DNA of 64,000 nt, taken from assembly GCA_944392455.1 (NCBI GenBank), contig CALXWP010000001.1:131112-195111 (forward strand), read 5' to 3'. Source of the stretch: an uncultured Clostridia bacterium (GTDB lineage Bacteria; Bacillota; Clostridia; TANB77; CAG-508). The notes beneath the pieces are model-generated. The model saw only the letters and a list, made by a program, of their open reading frames with translations. It ran no database searches and was not told where the DNA came from. Made by a program: the position numbers and the translations under genes. Positions 9,268-16,960 of the stretch are shown here, one piece after another; the stretch's first letter is position 1; each line of letters begins with the position of its first letter.

Positions 9268-9280
9268 GTTTTACCAGTAA

Positions 9281-9928
9281 TTATTCTTTTATTTTAACTC
9301 CAATAAGACCAATTAAATCAATAGCTTGATATTCATTGATTATGGCTCCCTTAATATCATCAAGAGATACAATAATACCATCTATAATTGAGTTTGATAA
9401 ATCTATATCTTTTAGTTTTGTTTTAAATATCTGTGCCAAGCTTAAATCTGACTTATTAAAATATGTGTTTTTTAATACATCATCTTCAAAATAGCTATTT
9501 CTTAAAATACTATTATCAAATAAAACATTATTCAGTCTTGATAAAGAAAAATTACAATATGATGCATTTGTTTCTTTAAATACAACATTATTTTGAATAC
9601 TATCAGTAAAATTACAACCTGATAGTTTACAATTATTAAATTCACATCTAATAAAAGAACTCCCTTGAAATGATGTGTTAGAAAAATTACAATTATTAAA
9701 AATAACATCCATAAAAGTAATCTTTTCTAATTTACTATTTAATATATTAGTCCTACAAAATTTAGCTACTTTGAAATCTTTGTCATATGCTTCTAATTCT
9801 TCTATATTTTCATTTTCTATTATGGAATTTTCAATAGAATCATCTCCATAAATTTTATTTTCTAAATTATCTATTTTATCTAAACTATTTATTTCAAAAA
9901 ATATTTTTTGTGGTTTTTGTATATTCAT
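9281..9928 (-). CDS. pentapeptide-repeat protein
   Basis: A 215-residue protein. From about residue 65 to 185 it shows consecutive A(D/N)LXX-type repeats, for example NCNFSNTSFQGSSFIRCEFNNCKLSGCNF, here cut to its pattern F/L every fifth residue. Such repeats fold into a right-handed quadrilateral beta-helix. Some family members mimic DNA and protect gyrase (Qnr, MfpA), but most have no known role, and nothing here points to gyrase. The first 60 residues are acidic and not part of the helix. The gene is not obviously in an operon. Confidence 0.82.
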   Translation of the reverse strand: MNIQKPQKIFFEINSLDKIDNLENKIYGDDSIENSIIENENIEELEAYDKDFKVAKFCRTNILNSKLEKITFMDVIFNNCNFSNTSFQGSSFIRCEFNNCKLSGCNFTDSIQNNVVFKETNASYCNFSLSRLNNVLFDNSILRNSYFEDDVLKNTYFNKSDLSLAQIFKTKLKDIDLSNSIIDGIIVSLDDIKGAIINEYQAIDLIGLIGVKIKE

Positions 9929-9956
9929 TTTAATATTTATTTCCTTTTATATAATT

Positions 9957-10277
9957 TTAATTTTCTAATTTACCGCATTCATAGCACCTATTTGTAATTC
10001 TGGCACAATCAAAGCATATTTCTGGAACATTAGTATCTGGATTAGTATTTTTTTTGCCACATATTTTACATTTCCAATCTGTAAAAGCATCTCCAGCACC
10101 GTTAACATCATGATTTCCTGTACAGTAATCTGAGCCAAATACTTCATATCCTTTTTGTATAAGTTCTGATTTTGAAATACCATTTGATGTATTAAGATAT
10201 ATATGCAAAACAGATATAATTCCAACAATAACTATTAAAACAATTACTAAAAATATTATTAAAACTCTTTTTTTCAT
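9957..10277 (-). CDS. small membrane-anchored protein with a cysteine-rich zinc-ribbon-like tail
   Basis: A 106-residue protein with one N-terminal helix (about 5-28). The short outer domain carries cysteines in pairs: DYC near 52, KCKICGKK near 70, ICFDCARI near 88 and RCYECGKLEN at the end. This spacing suggests one or two structural zinc sites, or disulfides if exported oxidised. I do not recognise a family. It sits 28 bases after the pentapeptide-repeat gene's direction of transcription and has a clear AAAGGTGG binding site. Confidence 0.6.
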   Translation of the reverse strand: MKKRVLIIFLVIVLIVIVGIISVLHIYLNTSNGISKSELIQKGYEVFGSDYCTGNHDVNGAGDAFTDWKCKICGKKNTNPDTNVPEICFDCARITNRCYECGKLEN

Positions 10278-10466
10278 ATTATCCCACCTTTTATTTAAAA
10301 AAAACTATTTTGATCATAGTAACATATAATTAAATAATTAGCAATTATTTTTTTCTAATTCTATTTTACTTAGTATTTATATTAGTTTAAAGCATATATT
10401 TATTATTTCTAACTTTTTTATTCTCTTTCATATTTAATGTTTTAATATTATCAATACTATTATATA

Positions 10467-10497
10467 TAATAAAAGATTAGAGCTCAATACTCTAATC
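10467..10497 (-). terminator. intrinsic terminator after the anti-sigma/FtsX-like gene
   Basis: On the minus strand GATTAGAG pairs with CTCTAATC around a 7-base loop and is followed by TTTTATTATAT. The rest of the 295-base gap 10278-10572 shows no gene. Confidence 0.7.
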
Positions 10498-10572
10498 AAA
10501 TTATTACTAAAATAACATTTATTATTGATTTTAGCTAATTTACTAATTTATCCTTTTAATATCACATAAATA

Positions 10573-11220
10573 CTAATCGCTAAGTATTTCTATCCAGAAC
10601 AATTCATATGGGTTAAAGCTTGTATAAGTACTAATTTGTCTTATACCGGGCATTTCTTTTATAGTTTCAACTATTTTATCAATATCCGAACTTGAACTTG
10701 TTTTAATTCTAAAAGATGCAAACATTGGGTTACTTCCCTCATCAGTATATTCATCTAGAAAATTACTTACTTCTTTATCCCATTCTTTAACCTCCATTAA
10801 AGCATCTTCTTTTGAAACATATTCAAGTTCAATGTTCTCAGTATTTTCTGTTATTGTATTTTTTATGTTTTCTAACTGCTCTTCTGTTATATCATCTTGT
10901 AAAAATACTTCCATTGTAGATGCAATCTCATTATAATTTTTAAATACTAATATATTAAATATAATTATTAATAACAATATAATCAAACCAACAAAAATAA
11001 TAATATTCTTTTTAGTTATTTTCTTTTTAACACTTTTGAAAATGTCGATCTCCTCCTTTTCTTTTTTTTCTTCTGTTTCATGTTTTATTTCTTTAAAAAC
11101 ATTATTACAGTCTTTACATGTTTTTAAATGTTTTTCAACAAAGTCTTTTGAAGTTTCACTTAATACTCCATCATTATAACTAAATAACAAATCTTTAATA
11201 ATATCACATTCATTTTTCAT
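10573..11220 (-). CDS. anti-sigma factor: zinc-finger (ZAS) domain, membrane helix, FtsX-like extracellular domain
   Basis: A 215-residue membrane protein. The N-terminal segment KHLKTCKDCNNVFKEI (about 30-45) gives the H-x3-C-x2-C of a zinc-binding anti-sigma domain, with a partner cysteine near residue 5. A charged linker and one helix (about 75-95) follow. The outer part closely resembles the extracellular domain of the cell-division protein FtsX: MEVFLQDDITEEQLENIK, LEYVSKEDALMEVKEW, PMFASFRIK and IVETIKEMPGIRQIS appear in FtsX order. None of FtsX's other membrane helices are present. It overlaps the sigma gene by 4 bases (ATGA), which shows coupling. I infer that the FtsX-like domain senses envelope or hydrolase-complex state and controls the sigma factor. 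Confidence 0.8.
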   Translation of the reverse strand: MKNECDIIKDLLFSYNDGVLSETSKDFVEKHLKTCKDCNNVFKEIKHETEEKKEKEEIDIFKSVKKKITKKNIIIFVGLIILLLIIIFNILVFKNYNEIASTMEVFLQDDITEEQLENIKNTITENTENIELEYVSKEDALMEVKEWDKEVSNFLDEYTDEGSNPMFASFRIKTSSSSDIDKIVETIKEMPGIRQISTYTSFNPYELFWIEILSD

Positions 11221-11705
11221 TTATCAAAATCCTCCTTTAATTTTCGCTTACCACGAAAAAATACAACTCTTGCCCAGTTAGATGTTTTATTCATTATTTC
11301 TGCTATTTCATCATATTCAAAATTTCCAAATATTCTTAAATACATTACATTTCTTGTATCTTCATCAAGTTTTTGTAATTTTTTAAATAACTGTATTCTG
11401 TTTTCCTTATCGCAAAAATTTTCTTCAATTGAATCCTCTATAGCTAAAGTATCTTCTACTGTGTTAAGAGAAGATTCTCTTAGTTTTTTGCTCTTCTTTA
11501 GTTTCTTGTACCAAATATATTTACTGATCTGACATAACCAAGTAGATATTTTACAGTCTCCTCTAAATTTATTTATGTCTGTAATTGCCACTAAAAATGT
11601 TTCTTGAACAATTTCTTCTGCTTCATCTTTATCTCCAGTTAAGCAGAATACATATTTATATACAATATCACCATATTTGCTATATATTTCATCTATATTC
11701 TGCAT
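11217..11705 (-). CDS. ECF RNA polymerase sigma factor paired with the FtsX-like anti-sigma
   Basis: A 162-residue ECF sigma factor. Region 2 includes YKYVFCLTGDKDEAEEIVQETF followed by CKISTWLCQISKYIWYKK; region 4 is RNVMYLRIFGNFEYDEIAEI plus the helix NKTSNWARVVFFRGKRKLKE. The start has a strong AAAGGAGG. The upstream region carries TGTAAC, an ECF-type -35, about 50 bases before the start, which would allow autoregulation; this is a guess from one motif. It forms a two-gene operon with the anti-sigma gene and ends at the terminator near 10.48 kb. Confidence 0.9.
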   Translation of the reverse strand: MQNIDEIYSKYGDIVYKYVFCLTGDKDEAEEIVQETFLVAITDINKFRGDCKISTWLCQISKYIWYKKLKKSKKLRESSLNTVEDTLAIEDSIEENFCDKENRIQLFKKLQKLDEDTRNVMYLRIFGNFEYDEIAEIMNKTSNWARVVFFRGKRKLKEDFDK

Positions 11706-11755
11706 AACAATTTCCTCCTTTCACTTATTTAGTATATTAAATTACTATTTTGTTA

Positions 11756-11804
11756 CAAAAAAATTCCATTTTTTTATTTTTTTAATAAGAAAAAAATGGA
11801 ATTC
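11756..11804 (-). terminator. intrinsic terminator after the YcxB-like gene
   Basis: GAATTCCATTTTTTT pairs with AAAAAATGGAATT on the minus strand and leads into TTTTTG, 10 bases past the stop codon. It also overlaps the likely promoter of the sigma gene to its left. Confidence 0.75.
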
Positions 11805-11814
11805 ATTCTCTATT

Positions 11815-12819
11815 TTATTTCTTTAATATCTCATTTTCGATAAAATCTACAATATTATCTAAAGATTCTGAATATTCAGGATATCCTATTCCGTGAAATA
11901 CATAATTATCTTTTCTAATAAAGATGGCATATCTATCTACATCTTTTATTACATATTTTTCATAATTTATACTATCTTCAATTACATATTCGTCCTTTAT
12001 ATCATTATCAGTTTCTGACTTAACCCAATATTCAATATTTCTTTTAGCATAATCATCTCTTGAAAAATCATATAAATAACCCCAGAAATATTCTGAATCT
12101 TTGGTAATCGTTAATTTTTCAGTATCACGTCCATTATATTGAGTTATTTGTATTTCAACATTATAGTTATTTTGTTGTAATTTTTCAGCATATTTATCTA
12201 TCTCATTTTGTTTTAATACAGATAATACTATTGCTAAAACAAACATAATGATAGATAAAACAAGTATAACTTTTCTAGTTATTAACCATTTCTTAGATTG
12301 TATAACTTTTTTCTTCTTTAAATTTATGCATTTATCTAATAAAAATTGGATTAATTCTTCTTTTGTACCTCCAGTAATATTACTTTTATCTATTATAATT
12401 CCAACATTATATTTTAATTTTAAAATTATAAAATTATTTGTTTCAACAATTCCTATAATTTGATTAAATTCATAATTTGCCACATCGCCTTTTTTTGATG
12501 TTCCTATAATTTTTTCATTATTAATTATTACTGTTGTTTCTGGATCTTTATCATTATTTAAACTTTTTGAACGTTTATATGATAGCTTATTTCTTCCAGT
12601 TATTTTAGTTATTCCCCATATTATTGCAAAAACTATGCCAAATAATATTATGTAAGAATAATTATGAGTTACTAAATATAAAATAAATAATATAATTATA
12701 AAAAAACAAACTATTATATTTGATTTATTGGTAGCTATAAAACCTTTTGAAAACTCCTTATATTTATTATAATCTAATGTATATGTTGATCTAAATTCTT
12801 TTTTATTTTCATCAGACAT
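11815..12819 (-). CDS. YcxB-like membrane protein
   Basis: A 334-residue protein with two helices near residues 33-75, a YcxB-like domain (about 85-170, with TVIINNEKIIGTSKKGD, NYEFNQIIGIVETNNFIILK and GTKEELIQFLLDKC), a third helix (about 183-203) and a soluble C-terminal domain of about 125 residues. YcxB-type domains are common next to sigma factors and envelope genes but have no established function. The C-terminal part is unrecognised. The gene has its own likely promoter (TTGTGT, 17 bases, TATATT) and a GGGGG-rich binding site. Confidence 0.65.
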   Translation of the reverse strand: MSDENKKEFRSTYTLDYNKYKEFSKGFIATNKSNIIVCFFIIILFILYLVTHNYSYIILFGIVFAIIWGITKITGRNKLSYKRSKSLNNDKDPETTVIINNEKIIGTSKKGDVANYEFNQIIGIVETNNFIILKLKYNVGIIIDKSNITGGTKEELIQFLLDKCINLKKKKVIQSKKWLITRKVILVLSIIMFVLAIVLSVLKQNEIDKYAEKLQQNNYNVEIQITQYNGRDTEKLTITKDSEYFWGYLYDFSRDDYAKRNIEYWVKSETDNDIKDEYVIEDSINYEKYVIKDVDRYAIFIRKDNYVFHGIGYPEYSESLDNIVDFIENEILKK

Positions 12820-12893
12820 ATAAAAATATCCCCCTATTCATTTCATTTATTTTATTTGTAATAAATATACTACATAATATTATTTTACACAAT

Positions 12894-12923
12894 AAAAAGA
12901 GATATAAAAATATCTCTTTTTTA
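12894..12923 (-). terminator. intrinsic terminator after the third sigma/anti-sigma pair
   Basis: AAAAGAGATA and TATCTCTTTT form a short perfect stem-loop with T-runs on both strands, so it can end transcription in either direction. It lies 38 bases after the anti-sigma stop. Confidence 0.7.
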
Positions 12924-12960
12924 AAATGCAATTTTTATTTTTTTATAATTCTTAATATAT

Positions 12961-13392
12961 TTATTCTTCATTATCTATTGTTATACTTGCTTCATCATCT
13001 TTTATTGTACCATTAATAGTCATATTTTCATCATCTAAATTTGTTTTATCTACCTCTAATGTATGAGTCTTTCCATTATCATTAGTCTCATATGTTTCTA
13101 TTGTATGATTATTAGAATCTTTATATGTTGTTCCTTCTACTTCATTTTCTGTTCCGTCATCATTTACAAATACTACTTTTATAGTGTCCTTTATGTTCTC
13201 TGCAAGTTCTCCATTTGTTGCTGCATTAACAGTAAAAAATCCTCCTGTAAGCATAATTACAGCAACTGCTGCTATAGATAAAATTTGTTTCTTTTTATTA
13301 ATTTTCATATTTTCCTCACTTTCTACATTAGATATAACTATTCTATTTTTAACCTGTTCAATTATTTTTTTATTTAAAGAATTATTTTCCAT
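12961..13392 (-). CDS. putative anti-sigma factor, membrane-anchored
   Basis: A 143-residue protein: a basic N-terminal segment of about 32 residues, one helix (about 35-58) ending in TVNAAT, which resembles a signal-peptidase region, then a small acidic outer domain rich in Asp, Asn and Thr. No known domain is recognised. The role is inferred from arrangement: it overlaps the end of an ECF sigma gene by 11 bases and follows the same layout (cytosolic segment, helix, short outer domain) as many small anti-sigma factors. A secreted calcium-binding-like protein is an alternative. Confidence 0.6.
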   Translation of the reverse strand: MENNSLNKKIIEQVKNRIVISNVESEENMKINKKKQILSIAAVAVIMLTGGFFTVNAATNGELAENIKDTIKVVFVNDDGTENEVEGTTYKDSNNHTIETYETNDNGKTHTLEVDKTNLDDENMTINGTIKDDEASITIDNEE

Positions 13393-13927
13393 AGCTATAC
13401 CCTCTTTCTTTTAAATTATTTTTTATTTTATTCCTTGTTCTATGCAAAATTATTTTTACCTTAGCTTCTGATATTGATAAGATTTTTGAAATTTCTTTGA
13501 TTTTCTTTTGATTATAGTAAAACAAAATAAATACTTCTTTTTCTTCTTTTTTAATATTATTTAAAGTATTTGATATTATTTTTGATTTTTCTTTGTTTTC
13601 TGAAAGTTCTTCTAAATCGATATCATTAAAAACATTGTTTACATATAATTCAATATTCTCTACTTTAAAACTATTTTTTCTGTATTTCTTTTTTATCAAA
13701 TTCTTTGTAATTCCTATTAGATATGGTTTTATTTCTGTATTAATATCTAATTTTTTATAATTCTTCCAAAATATATAAAATACATCTGATAATATTTCTT
13801 CTACATCTGATTCATCTGAAATACTATTTTTTAATATTTTATAAATATATAAATTGTATTTGTTAATTACTTTTTCTATATCTAATATTCCATCTTTTTC
13901 AAAAAATTCTATTGTCTCTTTTTCCAA
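13382..13927 (-). CDS. ECF RNA polymerase sigma factor (third in this stretch)
   Basis: A 181-residue ECF sigma factor. Region 2 covers NLYIYKILKNSISDESDVEEI and FYIFWKNYKKLDINTEIKPYLIGITKNLI in pattern; region 4 is EEKEVFILFYYNQKKIKEIS with the helix ILSISEAKVKIILHRTRNKI. The start is a TTG with AAGGAG 12 bases upstream, a rather long spacing, so the start could be revised. TGTAAC lies about 70 bases upstream of the start, as it does upstream of the other ECF operon. It is coupled to the putative anti-sigma gene. Confidence 0.85.
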   Translation of the reverse strand: MEKETIEFFEKDGILDIEKVINKYNLYIYKILKNSISDESDVEEILSDVFYIFWKNYKKLDINTEIKPYLIGITKNLIKKKYRKNSFKVENIELYVNNVFNDIDLEELSENKEKSKIISNTLNNIKKEEKEVFILFYYNQKKIKEISKILSISEAKVKIILHRTRNKIKNNLKERGYSYGK

Positions 13928-14030
13928 TTTAGATCTAAACTCCTTATATACTAAAATTATATATTAAAAGTACTTTCACTTTAATAATTCCATTATATTA
14001 AAAAAAGTTACAACTTTTTAATATTTTAAT

Positions 14031-14072
14031 AAAAAAACATAGGCTAGCATATAAAACTAATCTATGTTTATA
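14031..14072 (-). terminator. intrinsic terminator after the alpha/beta hydrolase gene
   Basis: AAACATAG pairs with CTATGTTT, with an inner TTAG/CTAG pairing, and is followed by TTTTATT on the minus strand, 30 bases after the hydrolase stop. Confidence 0.75.
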
Positions 14073-14101
14073 TTATTTTTTAATTTATTTTAATTTTTAT
14101 T

Positions 14102-14755
14102 TTAAATATATTTTTTTAATATATCATATATTTTATCTGAATGAATAATATAGCTTCCATGATTTTCATTTTTTATTATTTCAAGTTTACTGTTTTGTAT
14201 ATTACCACTAATTTGTTTTGTATGCTTTAATTTTATAACATCTTTTTCTCCTGCAAGAATAACAGTTGGTGTTTTTATTGTTTTTAATTCTTCTATACTT
14301 ATATTAGGTTCTTTTAACATCATTTTAAATAATTTATCTTTAGAAAAAAGACAAACTAATTTTATAAAATTTCTCATTACTGTTTTCATACCTTTTGGAT
14401 TTAGATTAGCTCCACTTACTATTAGCTTAGATAATATGTCTGGTTCTTTTATTGCTATTAGTAAACCAATAATGCCACCATCACTAAATCCATAAAGTAT
14501 TGGTTTTTCTATATTTAATTTTTGTATAAAGCCAATAATATCATCTCTCATTAAATTATATGAAATATATATTGTATCCTCACTTTTTCCATGGCATCTA
14601 CTATCAATTGCATATACTTTATAATTATCTTTTAATTTGTCGATCAATTTATCAAATATTTCATGTGTTTCACTATTCCCATGTAATAGTATTATTGGTT
14701 TTCCTTCACCATAAACTTCATAATATATATTTAAATTGTTTACATTAATATTCAT
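14102..14755 (-). CDS. alpha/beta-fold hydrolase
   Basis: A 217-residue cytosolic enzyme of the alpha/beta hydrolase fold. The oxyanion region is KPIILLHGNSETHEIF near residue 18, the nucleophile elbow is GFSDGG near 89, where Ser is the nucleophile, a late aspartate lies in LAGEKDVI near 170, and the histidine is in NENHGSY near 198. It is short for the family and has a reduced lid (about 120-155), as in small esterases and peptidase-like members. The substrate cannot be told. It stands as a single gene with its own terminator. Confidence 0.85.
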   Translation of the reverse strand: MNINVNNLNIYYEVYGEGKPIILLHGNSETHEIFDKLIDKLKDNYKVYAIDSRCHGKSEDTIYISYNLMRDDIIGFIQKLNIEKPILYGFSDGGIIGLLIAIKEPDILSKLIVSGANLNPKGMKTVMRNFIKLVCLFSKDKLFKMMLKEPNISIEELKTIKTPTVILAGEKDVIKLKHTKQISGNIQNSKLEIIKNENHGSYIIHSDKIYDILKKYI

Positions 14756-14836
14756 TTCTATTACCTTTCAAGTATAATTTAATCTATTTTAATTCTATAT
14801 ACTCTTAATTTTACATACCTTATTTGAATATATCAT

Positions 14837-14882
14837 AGAAAAAAGAATTAATCTATATTTTTTAATATAAATTAATTCTTTT
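14837..14882 (-). terminator. intrinsic terminator downstream of the Sir2 remnant
   Basis: A long AT-rich stem (AAAAGAATTAAT pairing with ATTAATTCTTTT) ends in TTCTATG on the minus strand, about 50 bases after the end of the Sir2 remnant. It probably still ends the toxin-antitoxin transcript. Confidence 0.65.
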
Positions 14883-14933
14883 CTAAATAATATATAAAAT
14901 GTTTTATGTTTCTTAATAAACTTTTCAATAATT

Positions 14934-15446
14934 TTATTTTTTTATCCAATAATTTATTACTTTATCAATATCTTCTTCTATTAATATTGAGTTTTCTTCT
15001 ATATCTAAATAATTAAAACTATTATTTTTATTAATTCGTATTAAATTCCAATTTTTATTCTGGAATACCATTTGTTCAAATGGTATCCTAATAATTCCTG
15101 GTGTATTAAATCCCACACCCAATTCTAATAAAACTAATTTATTGTTTTTTTCATTTTCTATAAAATTATCATATTTTTCTGCTTGCCTATACCAATTTTC
15201 ATCTTGAACAAAATATGCATCTTTTCTTAAATTCATTTCCATATTTTCACCACATACAGGACATTTAGGAACTAATTTATTAGGAATTCTTAAATCTACT
15301 GTATTTTCTAACCATTGATTTACTAATTCTTTATCATAATAAGTTTTGTCATGACACGCATTCTCACATTGTATTAATGCATAATCACCTTGTACTGCAA
15401 ATACTTTATCTTTATCAAATCCTGCTATATCAAATTTTATATCTGA
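14934..15446 (-). pseudogene. Sir2-family NAD-dependent deacylase, 5'-truncated remnant
   Basis: Reading the minus strand from an in-frame stop at 15447-15449 gives about 170 open codons that match the C-terminal part of bacterial Sir2 proteins of about 290 residues. Visible pieces are AGFDKDKVFAVQGDYALIQC, NACHDK, PKCPVCGENM (the zinc site as C-x4-C and C-x2-C), NLRKDAYFVQDENWYRQAE and LELGVGFNTPGIIR. The N-terminal NAD-binding half with the GAGxS and NxD motifs is absent, and there is no usable start codon before the internal ATG at 15242. The missing half has been replaced by the 3' end of the Panacea antitoxin gene, which overlaps the remnant by 10 bases. It is most likely a remnant left by insertion or deletion, and catalytically dead. 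Confidence 0.85.
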
Positions 15447-16480
15447 TTAATTTCCTTTGCAAAAGTGAAAGGTATAATCTCATTATCTTTTGTTTCTTTA
15501 TATGCTTTTTCCTCATGCATATAATCTGATATTTCATGGCTACTATAATCCTTAAATTTATCTAAAACTTCATCTATAATTTTTTTCTCGTCATTAGATA
15601 ATCTTTTTAACTTATATTTCTCATTAAATTTAATTTTATACTCTTCATATTCATTTTCATTTATAAATAAATTAGATTTTAATGATGCTAATTCAATTAT
15701 TTCCTTATGTCCTATTGGCAGAGCCCCATATGGCATATGTGTATAAACTAATCCTGTAATAGAATAATCTCTATTTTTATAGCTCAAAGCATCTATATAC
15801 CATAACAATTTCATTAGTACTACTTTTTTTACTTGATTCATTTTTTTAGCAATATATCCAACCACATTCTTTAGTTTATCTATATCTAATACCATATTTC
15901 CATTTTCTATTGATTTGTTACTAAATTTAACATATTTTGCTATAAGTTCTTGTTCATTTAAAAAACTTATTATATTTTCGTCAATAACTTTTTTAATACT
16001 TTTTTCTATTTCGTCATATCTTTTAAATTTTGCTTTATTTTTCTCTAATAATTTTAGTGCAAATAATGGATTATCATTTAATTCTCTTATCATATTATCT
16101 ACACTTGCATCTTGAATTTGTTTTGTTTCATATCTAGTTATAGTAATCTCACCTAAATTTAATAAAAAAGCCATCTCACTTTGTGATAAACCATATTTTT
16201 CTCTAATCTCTTTTATTTCTTTTGATGTTAACAACTCTTTTTTATTTCTATATGAATCTAAACTATTAATTAAATTTAAGTTCCATAGATCTCCTGTCAT
16301 AAATATATTATTATCATTATATTTTTGACATTTATAGTATAACTCTTTATATTTAATTTTTTCTCCTTTTATTATTGTTTCTTTCTCTTCTTCTATTAAA
16401 CTAACTTCATGCATTTCTTCACATATAGAGCAAAACATTTTCTCTTTTTTTAATTCTCTCAAGTCAATCCCTCCTTTCAT
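15437..16480 (-). CDS. antitoxin: zinc finger, MqsA-like HTH and C-terminal Panacea (DUF4065) domain
   Basis: A 347-residue cytosolic protein with three parts. Residues 16-55 hold FCSICEEM and YYKCQKY, a small zinc-finger-like segment as in MqsA. Residues 83-145 hold an Xre/MqsA-type helix-turn-helix, KEIREKYGLSQSEMAFLLNLGEITITRYE in pattern. Residues about 220-330 hold a Panacea/DUF4065 domain, with LMKLLWYIDALSYK, GLVYTHMPYGALPIG and YSSHEISDYMHEEKAYKE. Panacea domains neutralise a wide range of toxins, and the HTH should repress the operon at the palindrome near 16.9 kb. The start overlaps the toxin stop by 4 bases. Its 3' end cuts into a Sir2 gene, which suggests that the module arrived as a unit. 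Confidence 0.85.
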   Translation of the reverse strand: MKGGIDLRELKKEKMFCSICEEMHEVSLIEEEKETIIKGEKIKYKELYYKCQKYNDNNIFMTGDLWNLNLINSLDSYRNKKELLTSKEIKEIREKYGLSQSEMAFLLNLGEITITRYETKQIQDASVDNMIRELNDNPLFALKLLEKNKAKFKRYDEIEKSIKKVIDENIISFLNEQELIAKYVKFSNKSIENGNMVLDIDKLKNVVGYIAKKMNQVKKVVLMKLLWYIDALSYKNRDYSITGLVYTHMPYGALPIGHKEIIELASLKSNLFINENEYEEYKIKFNEKYKLKRLSNDEKKIIDEVLDKFKDYSSHEISDYMHEEKAYKETKDNEIIPFTFAKEINQI

Positions 16481-16866
16481 TTAAACGGAAATTTTGTTAT
16501 TTTATATTCTGCATAATGAAATGACATACATAATATTATTTTATTATCATAATTTTGTATTTTAATTTTTATATATACTTGTCTCTTATTATATTCTTTA
16601 CAAAATATATAATAATTTCTAGACTTTCTATTTCTTTCATCTTTACAACATTCTACATATTCACTAATTTTCAATTTTTTTAATTCTTTTTTTACATCTT
16701 CAATATCAAACCCTAGATTACTTAAACAATATTCAGTTGAAAATTCTAATTCTTTATCTTGTCTAGGAATAATATTTAATTTTGCTTTTGGACTTTCTAA
16801 TATTTCTTTCAATTCCTTTAAAAATATTTGAATATCTCCTTTTGTCGTTGAATATCCTCCTGACAC
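16477..16866 (-). CDS. putative toxin, MqsR-like (RelE/YoeB fold mRNA interferase)
   Basis: A 129-residue protein directly upstream of the antitoxin gene. Its central and C-terminal parts follow the MqsR pattern: a segment YCLSNLGFDIEDVKKEL like MqsR's LGLDFDGM, followed by YYIFCKEYNKRQVYIKIKI, which aligns with MqsR's RPRLVTGQVYLKI stretch, and KIILCMSFHYAE at the end. MqsR cleaves mRNA at GCU. The catalytic Lys/Tyr/Arg set cannot be assigned with confidence here. The start is GTG, supported by GGAGGG six bases upstream. I rate the toxin role as likely from operon position plus pattern, and the MqsR assignment as moderate. Confidence 0.65.
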   Translation of the reverse strand: MSGGYSTTKGDIQIFLKELKEILESPKAKLNIIPRQDKELEFSTEYCLSNLGFDIEDVKKELKKLKISEYVECCKDERNRKSRNYYIFCKEYNKRQVYIKIKIQNYDNKIILCMSFHYAEYKITKFPFK

Positions 16867-16880
16867 TTTTTACCCTCCAG

Positions 16881-16941
16881 ATGTTATTAACTATCAATTG
16901 ATAGTTAATAACATTATATTATTTTTAATGAAAAAAGTCAA
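16881..16941 (-). promoter_or_regulatory. toxin-antitoxin promoter with 34-bp perfect palindrome operator
   Basis: Minus-strand TTGACT (16936-16941) and TATAAT (16913-16918) are 17 bases apart. Directly downstream, 16881-16914 is a perfect 34-bp palindrome; each arm reads GTTATTAACTATCAA or its complement, flanked by AT. It covers the predicted transcription start and ends 14 bases before the GTG of the toxin. No T-run follows, so it is an operator rather than a terminator. The HTH of the antitoxin is the obvious ligand. Confidence 0.85.
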
Positions 16942-16960
16942 TTAAATAATCTATTTTTTA

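Noticed and set aside
16881-16914. Intrinsic terminator of the DUF1848 gene
   Set aside because: The palindrome lies beyond a promoter and is followed by GGAGGG, not by a T-run.
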